From a virus, in IMG/VR virus record IMGVR_UViG_3300031608_000058, positions 1 through 21,655 of that record: DNA of 21,655 bases. One strand, written 5' to 3'. Position numbers and translations under genes: made by a program. Positions 16,675-21,655 of the stretch are shown here, piece after piece. The notes under the pieces are model-generated. The model saw nothing but the letters and a program-made list of their open reading frames with translations, did not search any database and was not told the DNA's origin. Numbering within the stretch: the stretch's first letter is position 1; each line of letters starts with the position of its first letter.

Positions 16675-17699
16675 TTGTTAAACCAACCGAACTATGTAAT
16701 TTCAAATGTTCGTTTTGTTCATCATCTAAAATTACGTTTGAAGACAATACAGCTTCTCTTGATCTAAATAAGATATTTAAGTTTTTAAAACGTTTTCCAG
16801 AGACTCAAACAATTATTGTTAATGGTGGTGATCCATTAATGATGAAGCCAAATTATTATTGGAAAATTATAGAGTATCTTGATAAGCATGATCTACCTGC
16901 ATCAATATCACTTACAACAAATTTATATCCGTTTCTTATGAAACCAATGAAATGGAAAGAACTTTTTAATCATCCTCGAGTTGGTGTAGCTACATCGTTT
17001 CAATATGGTGGTGGAAGATTAAAAGGTGATTATAGTGAATTTACAGAAGAAGATTTTTGGAAGTGTTCAGATGCAGTGCTCGAACATGTTGGGTATAGAC
17101 CCACATTCATAGCAGTCATTGTTGAAGAGAATGAAGATACTCATATTAAGACAGTTGAACTTGCAAAGAAAATGGATGTAGTATGTAAAGTAAATTATGC
17201 TATGGCATCAGGTTCTCAGTCTGCGCCTTACCAGTTATCAAAAATATATGAGAAATACGTTGAAATATGGAAAGCTGGATTAAGCGATTGGGAACATAAC
17301 ACTCAACAAATGATGGTTCGATTAAGAGGAGAATCTACTATATGTCCACAAACAAGAACATGCGATTCTGGTATTCGAACACTTCAACCTGAAGGTGACT
17401 ACTATTCATGTGGTGCATTTGGTGATGATTTAGATAAGGCTATTGATTTTGATTATGAAATGAGTGGTGGGTTTTCAACTCCTCTTGCAACAGATTTAAA
17501 TTTAATGAGTTTAAAAAATGCATGTTATACTTGTCCAATGTTTGAAATTTGTAATGGATGTAAAAAAACTGTTAAAGATTTAAAACAGCATAATATGGTA
17601 GAAGATCATTGCAAACATATGAAGACTTTAGCAGCTGATATAATCAGTATAAATAGCATCAGTAGACAATTGACGCCGTATGAGAGGGAATACGCATGA
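16665..17699 (+). CDS. Radical SAM/SPASM enzyme
   Basis: This 344-residue enzyme starts almost directly with its cluster motif, C11-NFK-C15-SF-C18, followed by NGGDP at 53-57. C-terminal cysteines lie at 227, 233, 249, 287, 290, 296, 299 and 316, with C-x2-C-x5-C-x2-C at 287-299, so it has a SPASM or near-SPASM auxiliary-cluster domain. The short N-terminus and NFK/NFR cysteine loop resemble the 18307 enzyme, and the two are probably distant paralogues. It overlaps the oxygenase before it by 10 bases and shares an ATGA junction with the oxygenase after it. Its substrate is unknown; the SPASM domain and setting point to a peptide or protein. Confidence 0.87.
   Translation: MDLIVKPTELCNFKCSFCSSSKITFEDNTASLDLNKIFKFLKRFPETQTIIVNGGDPLMMKPNYYWKIIEYLDKHDLPASISLTTNLYPFLMKPMKWKELFNHPRVGVATSFQYGGGRLKGDYSEFTEEDFWKCSDAVLEHVGYRPTFIAVIVEENEDTHIKTVELAKKMDVVCKVNYAMASGSQSAPYQLSKIYEKYVEIWKAGLSDWEHNTQQMMVRLRGESTICPQTRTCDSGIRTLQPEGDYYSCGAFGDDLDKAIDFDYEMSGGFSTPLATDLNLMSLKNACYTCPMFEICNGCKKTVKDLKQHNMVEDHCKHMKTLAADIISINSISRQLTPYEREYA
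17648..17655 (+). promoter_or_regulatory. TATAAATA inside a radical SAM gene, possible late promoter
   Basis: This octamer lies 48 bases before the ATG at 17696. It sits in the 14-base string CAGTATAAATAGCA (17645-17658), which recurs exactly in the intergenic promoter region at 20206-20219. Sharing the flanking bases makes chance less likely than for the octamer alone. Confidence 0.5.
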
Positions 17700-18307
17700 T
17701 AAAAACTATTTTTCCAATAAAAATGTTACATGAGTTGCATAATATTAATGAAGAAGAAAGTAGTACACTTAATTCAGTATGCCAGGCAATATTTAGAAAT
17801 CATTTAGCTATGGCCGGTCTTTCATATCAAGATGGTGGAGATGATGGAGTACACATCCCACTTTTTACCGATGACAATATTAAAAATTATAATGAAATTA
17901 AAATTTTACATGATTTTTTTGCAAAGTCATTTTTAAAACTAGCTAATGAATATGACGAATCAATTACACACACTGAAATTTTAGAACGTATGGAGCAGAC
18001 CACTGGAAGATTGCCGTTTATGAGAAATGGTGATTATAAAGGTTTGCATTGTCATAGCGGTGCTTCGATGGTTGCGGTTTATTATTTAGACTGTGTCGAT
18101 AATGACAAAGATGGAGGCAAATTAATTTTTCATGATCCGGCATTTAACCAGGTTATAAAAACAAGACCTAAATCTAAAATGTCTATTGAGACTGAAAAAA
18201 ATACAATTATTATTGTTCCGGCTCATGTATGGCATGAAGTAACTCCTTATTGTGGTGAAGAAGATAGACTCGCAGTAGTAATGAATATTTCCTTTCCATC
18301 TAGGTAA
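17696..18307 (+). CDS. 2OG-Fe(II) oxygenase, P4H-like with HxH motif
   Basis: This 203-residue oxygenase has a metal-site region GLHCHSGASMVAVYYL at 117-132, GGKLIFHDPA at 140-149, a distal WH at 179-180 and Arg191 in DRLAVVMNISF. The pattern (HxHSGA, then GGxL...DP, then a late His and Arg) matches the phage-type putative 2OG-Fe(II) oxygenases (Pfam 2OG-FeII_Oxy_5-like). The first motif reads His118-x-His120 where many relatives have His-x-Asp; whether His120 replaces Asp as a ligand cannot be told here. It shares an ATGA junction with the preceding radical SAM gene and has a strong GAGAGGGA ribosome site at 17682-17689. Its stop overlaps the next start by one base. It resembles the 19578 oxygenase around HxHSGA and GGxL...DP. 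Confidence 0.83.
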   Translation: MIKTIFPIKMLHELHNINEEESSTLNSVCQAIFRNHLAMAGLSYQDGGDDGVHIPLFTDDNIKNYNEIKILHDFFAKSFLKLANEYDESITHTEILERMEQTTGRLPFMRNGDYKGLHCHSGASMVAVYYLDCVDNDKDGGKLIFHDPAFNQVIKTRPKSKMSIETEKNTIIIVPAHVWHEVTPYCGEEDRLAVVMNISFPSR

Positions 18308-19215
18308 TGATTGTATCGATTAATCCGTCATATTTTTGTAACTTTAGATGTGATTTTTGTTACCTATCTACTAAGCAACTTGGTGATCAGAAACAAATTT
18401 CATTCGATAAACTAGATGAGTTGTTATCTCAAGTACCGGATATAGAGCACATCGATCTATATGGCGGTGAAGTCGGTGCGATGAAGAAATCGTATTTTTA
18501 CGGTATTAAAGATGTTATAAGAAAATATTATTCAGGTGAAATTAGCATTAACACTAATTACTCTATGATGCATCCAGGCTTCTATGATGATGATGTGTAT
18601 CTTTCTGTATCATATGATTTTGAAGCAAGAGAAAAGTCAGAACTTGTCTTTAATAATATGCTGATGAGTACTGTACCTATTGCAGTTTTGGTTCTAGCTT
18701 CTCCAAAGGTGCTAGAAAAAGATGTATCTGAAATGATTAATATGTTGAATATGTGTTCGTCAATTACGTCTGTTGAGATTAAACCATATTCAATAAATCA
18801 AGCAAATGCTCATAATGTGACGCACAAAGACTTTGAAGATTTTGTTATAAAGTGGCTTAAGTTAAAAGATACAATGAAGTTTCAATTTGTAAATGAAGAT
18901 AGAATTATAGAATCAGCGAAAGGAAGATATAATGCATTTTCGGATGATCATATATACATCACTCCTTCTGGCAAATTTGGTGTCTTGGAATTTGATGACG
19001 AAGATAAAGAATTCTTTCTTGAATTGGATTCTTGGGAACAATACATTGATTGGACAAACAAAGAAAAAGAAGAAATGATAAGTCCTATATGTGCTTCATG
19101 CACATATTTTGGAAACTGCTTAACAGAGCATTATCGATATGTTAAAGATTTAGATAATAGTTGTAATGGATATAAAGGATTATTGGATTGGTATCATGAA
19201 AGAATGGCAAGTTAA
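18307..19215 (+). CDS. Radical SAM enzyme with reduced (twitch-like) C-terminus
   Basis: This 302-residue radical SAM protein has C11-NFR-C15-DF-C18 and YGGEV at 52-56. The C-terminal region has only Cys262, 265, 271 and 286 (C-x2-C-x5-C...C). The cysteine expected after the DDHIYITPSGKFG strand is missing (that strand continues VLEF), so it probably binds one auxiliary cluster where full SPASM proteins bind two. It is shorter and more divergent than the other SPASM-type enzymes here. The start overlaps the preceding oxygenase stop by one base (TAATG) with only a weak AGG nearby, implying translation by reinitiation. It is followed by a small unrecognised gene and another oxygenase. Peptide or protein modification is inferred from family and context. 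Confidence 0.82.
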   Translation: MIVSINPSYFCNFRCDFCYLSTKQLGDQKQISFDKLDELLSQVPDIEHIDLYGGEVGAMKKSYFYGIKDVIRKYYSGEISINTNYSMMHPGFYDDDVYLSVSYDFEAREKSELVFNNMLMSTVPIAVLVLASPKVLEKDVSEMINMLNMCSSITSVEIKPYSINQANAHNVTHKDFEDFVIKWLKLKDTMKFQFVNEDRIIESAKGRYNAFSDDHIYITPSGKFGVLEFDDEDKEFFLELDSWEQYIDWTNKEKEEMISPICASCTYFGNCLTEHYRYVKDLDNSCNGYKGLLDWYHERMAS

Positions 19216-19600
19216 ACAAGAAGTTTATCATAGATTAAATAAAGATCATACAGACGATTTGAATAAAGTAGAAATAGTTTTTGATGATAATCAAGAGGTC
19301 ATTATTAAAAATGCTATTCTTCACTTTAATGAGAAAGTAGATGAGTGGCTATATCCAGCTAAGAGCTACGTTGTAGCGATATGTTATGCTCATTGGATTA
19401 GTAAAGATTTTAACGAAGATTTTTATGATCTGTTAAATGATCCAATGCTTTTAGCAGGTAATGATCCGCATTTTAAAACATATGAAAACAGTAAAGAAAT
19501 ATACGATAGAGTACTTAACAATATAGATTGGCCATTGATGGTAATTCATGGTATGGTTAGTGACATAAAAGGATATTATGATGTTGAAATTGGGTATTAA
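19196..19600 (+). CDS. Unrecognised small protein between radical SAM and oxygenase genes
   Basis: I cannot assign a function. From the ATG at 19196 it is 134 residues; an upstream in-frame ATG at 19166 would add 10 residues and overlap the radical SAM gene by 50 bases. I prefer 19196 because a 20-base overlap fits this compact operon better, although neither start has a well-spaced ribosome site. The protein is acidic and soluble, with many aromatics: a WLYPAKSYVVAICYAHWIS segment, then DFYDLLNDPMLLAGNDPHF. It may be a single helical domain. No metal or nucleotide motif is visible. It sits inside the radical SAM/oxygenase operon and could be an adaptor or binding protein for one enzyme. Confidence 0.68.
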   Translation: MKEWQVKQEVYHRLNKDHTDDLNKVEIVFDDNQEVIIKNAILHFNEKVDEWLYPAKSYVVAICYAHWISKDFNEDFYDLLNDPMLLAGNDPHFKTYENSKEIYDRVLNNIDWPLMVIHGMVSDIKGYYDVEIGY

Positions 19601-20144
19601 TCAATGTTGGTCAACACCAATATATAAAACTCAAATTACTTCAGACCAATGTGAAGAATTAGTTCAAGAGGTTTTGCTTAGTACTAATATTATGAAACCG
19701 CAAGCTGAATTTGATAGTGGCTCACTCACAGATAGAATTCCTTTGTTAAAAGATTTAGCTATAGAAAAATATTCGGAATTTTTTAAAGAAGTATTTAATA
19801 GTAATCTAAATGATATATCTCATGGTTTTAGTTCATGGTTAACTGGATCTCAAAAAGGATATTCTATGAATATTCATAATCATTCAGGAGCTCAATTTGC
19901 TGCGGTGTTTTATGTAATTGCTGATGATGTAGATAAGGGTGGAGAACTAGTAGCATACGATCCAAGAGCAAATGCTAACAGAGGTTATTTCGGTAAAACT
20001 GCTGAAATGTTTAACCCTATTGAATATGCGCCTAAAACTGGTGATGTAATAATTATGCCAGGATATGTTTATCATTTAGTGAAAACCTATCAAGGCGGTA
20101 TTAGACTAGCTATTCCAGTTGATATGTTTCTTAGTAATGATTAG
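19578..20144 (+). CDS. 2OG-Fe(II) oxygenase, P4H-like with HxH motif
   Basis: This 188-residue oxygenase begins with a GINQCWSTPIYKTQI segment typical of the phage 2OG-FeII_Oxy_5-like group. Its metal site reads MNIHNHSGAQFAAVFY (His100-x-His102), then GGELVAYDPRAN at 121-132, GDVIIMPGYVYH with the distal His at 166, and Arg176 in GIRLAIPVD as the likely 2OG anchor. It is closest within the window to the 17696 enzyme. Two adjacent ATGs (19578, 19581) are possible starts; AAAAGGA at 19567-19573 is spaced 4 bases from the first and 7 from the second, which favours 19581. It overlaps the preceding small gene by 20-23 bases. It is the last enzyme of the island, followed by about 130 bases with late promoters. 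Confidence 0.83.
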   Translation: MMLKLGINQCWSTPIYKTQITSDQCEELVQEVLLSTNIMKPQAEFDSGSLTDRIPLLKDLAIEKYSEFFKEVFNSNLNDISHGFSSWLTGSQKGYSMNIHNHSGAQFAAVFYVIADDVDKGGELVAYDPRANANRGYFGKTAEMFNPIEYAPKTGDVIIMPGYVYHLVKTYQGGIRLAIPVDMFLSND

Positions 20145-20208
20145 GTGCTATCCCTCTCCATTAAAGAATACTCTTTATTATACCACACTTTTCTATAATT
20201 GTAAACAG

Positions 20209-20216
20209 TATAAATA
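20209..20216 (+). promoter_or_regulatory. T4-type late promoter, upstream copy
   Basis: This exact TATAAATA is in the intergenic gap, 68 bases before the ATG at 20277. It is embedded in CAGTATAAATAGCA, identical to the copy at 17645-17658. Confidence 0.6.
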
Positions 20217-20235
20217 GCAATACTATGTTTTTATT

Positions 20236-20243
20236 TATAAATA
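20236..20243 (+). promoter_or_regulatory. T4-type late promoter, downstream copy
   Basis: This is a second exact TATAAATA, 41 bases before the ATG at 20277 and 27 bases after the first copy. With the first it would form a tandem late promoter restarting structural-gene expression after the enzyme island. Confidence 0.6.
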
Positions 20244-20276
20244 TAGCTAACAAGATATGGTTTAAGGGATTGGGAA

Positions 20277-20663
20277 ATGGCGCATTACGAAGATATAGAA
20301 ATCGATCAAGGAACTGATGTTGTAATTCAGTTAGAACTATATAATCCAGACGGAACAAGAAAAACTTTACTTAACTGGGATTCAGATTTAGGAAGCTTTC
20401 ATAATAATTATGACATGACCGGCAAGATTAAAAAAAGTTATAACTCATCAGATTCTGCAGTTCTATTTGGATGCACCGCATACAATCCACAAAATAAAGA
20501 AAATATTTTAGAGCTATCTTTAACTAATGTACAAACCGATGCAATGCGCGCAGGTCGATTTGTGTATGATGTTGAGATAGCATCTACCGATAGCGATGGC
20601 CTTATAACAGTAGAACGCATTTTACAAGGAAATTTGACATTAGTACCCTCGGTCACTAGATAG
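20277..20663 (+). CDS. Small virion/fibre-associated protein
   Basis: This 128-residue, beta-rich protein begins with a DIEIDQGTDVVIQLELYNPDG segment and later has a KIKKSYNSSDSAVLF stretch, LSLTNVQTDAMRAGRFVYDVEI at about 79-100 and a C-terminus ending LVPSVTR. This matches my memory of small conserved structural proteins that lie before tail-fibre genes in marine T4-like phages, and it looks like an immunoglobulin-like or BppU-N-like beta-sandwich. A fibre-base or connector role is inferred. The ATG has AAGGGA at 20264-20269 with a 7-base gap, and two late promoters precede it. Confidence 0.78.
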   Translation: MAHYEDIEIDQGTDVVIQLELYNPDGTRKTLLNWDSDLGSFHNNYDMTGKIKKSYNSSDSAVLFGCTAYNPQNKENILELSLTNVQTDAMRAGRFVYDVEIASTDSDGLITVERILQGNLTLVPSVTR

Positions 20664-20671
20664 GAAAAACT

Positions 20672-20914
20672 ATGACATACCAAAATATAAAAGTTACTAC
20701 TGACCGTACGATAGTCAAAAACATTAAAATTGGCACTCCTCTTCCTTCAATCAAAGAAATTAAAGTCAGAAACTCTCTGAAAGATACTACCGATATTGCT
20801 CTTGTTGAGAATGTAGGTGATGGTGCTGTTTTATACTTCGACCAATCCACGCTCAAATGGAGAAACTCAAATAGATTAGAGAACGTGAATATAGATGCCG
20901 GAGAAGGCTTCTAA
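20672..20914 (+). CDS. Small structural-module protein of unknown function
   Basis: This 80-residue protein (MTYQNIKVTTDRTIVKNIKIG) appears beta-rich and ends in an acidic, Gly-containing tail (NIDAGEGF). It has no cysteine. The AGGA at 20662-20665 overlaps the stop of the preceding gene and lies 6 bases before the ATG. It shares the late operon with the 128-residue beta protein and is followed by a new late promoter and a fibre gene. I cannot assign a function. A small fibre-associated or baseplate-decorating protein is likely from context. Confidence 0.68.
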   Translation: MTYQNIKVTTDRTIVKNIKIGTPLPSIKEIKVRNSLKDTTDIALVENVGDGAVLYFDQSTLKWRNSNRLENVNIDAGEGF

Positions 20915-20918
20915 TCAT

Positions 20919-20926
20919 TATAAATA
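20919..20926 (+). promoter_or_regulatory. T4-type late promoter (TATAAATA) before a fibre gene
   Basis: This exact TATAAATA starts 5 bases after the stop of the preceding gene and 50 bases before the ATG at 20969. Confidence 0.62.
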
Positions 20927-20968
20927 GATTTAACATTAAAGTATAGAATAAGATAGGTTGTTTATTTC

Positions 20969-21655
20969 ATGGCATCTATAATCCAGATTAGAAGATCATC
21001 TACACAGACCATACCGACAAGTTTAGCAATAGGTGAAATGGCGTACTCATACGCCGATAGTGCAGGTTCTCCAGGTGCTGCTAAACTTTATATCGGCATT
21101 GGTCCGGCTGTTGATAGTAATGTAGTTCCTAATATAGCTACACAAATTGTTACAATTGGTGGTGAATATTATACTAACCTCCTTGGAACTGGTGTTCCTG
21201 GTATTTCAGTAGCCAATCAATATGTACTACTAGATTCAAATAGAAAAATAGATTATCAAGCATTTGGTAGTCTATTAGCTGACTCTGGTACAATTAGTAA
21301 ATTTATGTCTGATAGCGCAGCAATTGCGTATGCTAATATTGACTCGGCACATATCCTAACTCTTTCTGGAAGAAGTATTACTTTTGACTCTGGTACAATA
21401 AGTCAATTTTCGGCTGACAGCGCAAAACTTACATACGCTCATATTGAAACATCTTACCAGCCTCTTATTACTGGACCAGATCAAATTGTTATTGATCCTT
21501 CAGGTATCGGTGATAATACTGGCCGCGTTTTAATTAAAGGTGATTTACAGGTTGATGGTACACAAACTATTGTTAACTCAACAACCGTATCGACAAACGA
21601 TATTAATATTACAGTTGCTGATGAAGCTGTTGATAGTGCTGCAGCAGATGGTGCC
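20969..21655 (+). CDS. Tail-fibre-like protein (3' end outside window)
   Basis: The frame is open from ATG 20969 to the last base, giving 229 residues of a longer protein. It starts MASIIQIRRSSTQTIPTSLA then GEMAYSYAD, an N-terminus I recognise from fibre-like proteins of marine T4-type phages. The segment GDLQVDGTQTIVNSTTVSTN near 190-209 is a hallmark strand of such fibres. In between, two related units contain DSGTISKFMSDSA and DSGTISQFSADSA. The ribosome site is modest (AGATAGG at 20951-20957). Its late promoter and place after the enzyme island mean that fibre genes flank the island on both sides. Receptor binding or fibre-shaft function is inferred, since the distal end is not visible. 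Confidence 0.82.
   Translation, partial: MASIIQIRRSSTQTIPTSLAIGEMAYSYADSAGSPGAAKLYIGIGPAVDSNVVPNIATQIVTIGGEYYTNLLGTGVPGISVANQYVLLDSNRKIDYQAFGSLLADSGTISKFMSDSAAIAYANIDSAHILTLSGRSITFDSGTISQFSADSAKLTYAHIETSYQPLITGPDQIVIDPSGIGDNTGRVLIKGDLQVDGTQTIVNSTTVSTNDINITVADEAVDSAAADGA

Larger units (their letters stand above)
20145..20276 (+). other. Intergenic gap with two late promoters and a weak stem-loop
   Basis: This 132-base gap is the largest in the window. It holds a 6-bp stem-loop, TAAAGA-ATAC-TCTTTA (20162-20177), with no T-run, so a weak terminator at best, followed by two TATAAATA copies. AGTAT/ATACT arms (20207-20224) before TTTTT could form a second weak hairpin over the first promoter. I see no small gene here. 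Confidence 0.5.

Noticed and set aside
20162-20177. Intrinsic terminator after the last oxygenase
   Set aside because: The stem is six A/T-rich pairs without a following T-run, too weak to call.
20161-20358. Minus-strand frame over the intergenic promoters
   Set aside because: It has biased AT-driven composition and antisense overlap with the 128-residue structural gene, and no other minus-strand genes exist nearby.

Overview
The window looks like part of the virion-structure region of an AT-rich, marine T4-like myovirus (cyanophage or relative). The evidence is a run of T4-type baseplate and tail genes on the plus strand, gene starts packed within a few bases of the preceding stops, and exact copies of the T4-type late-promoter octamer TATAAATA in most of the few intergenic gaps. 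No tRNA, CRISPR array, transposase or integrase is visible, every gene lies on the plus strand, and no gene-free stretch exceeds about 135 bases. The host cannot be read from the sequence.

Layout. (1) 2-9385 is the structural module: a virion/baseplate-type protein cut by the window start, a gp8-like baseplate wedge protein, a 1742-residue fibre/baseplate protein, a small coiled-coil protein and a tail-fibre-like protein. (2) 9428-20144 is an unusual enzyme island: a cupin/JmjC-like putative hydroxylase, five radical SAM enzymes (one with a B12-binding-like N-terminal domain, the others with SPASM or twitch-like C-terminal cysteines) and three prolyl-4-hydroxylase-like 2OG-Fe(II) oxygenases. 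It also holds three unrecognised proteins and a 187-residue protein ending in three perfect Cys-His-Ser-Ser repeats plus Arg-Gly-Arg-Arg. (3) 20277-21655 returns to structure: two small virion-type proteins and the start of another fibre protein that runs off the window.

How the genes may work together (inference). Oxygenases and radical SAM enzymes alternate along the island, almost all translationally coupled, between fibre genes on both sides. The 187-residue protein has its only cysteines and histidines in the CHSS tail, and its gene has a good Shine-Dalgarno and its own late promoter. I propose a phage system that post-translationally modifies its own tail or fibre protein, using RiPP-type chemistry (radical SAM/SPASM, B12 radical SAM, Fe(II) hydroxylases) on a structural substrate. 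No protease, exporter or immunity gene is visible, so the product probably stays on the particle. The substrate assignment is a hypothesis. The enzyme families are well supported by intact CxxxCxxC and His-x-Asp/His...His motifs.
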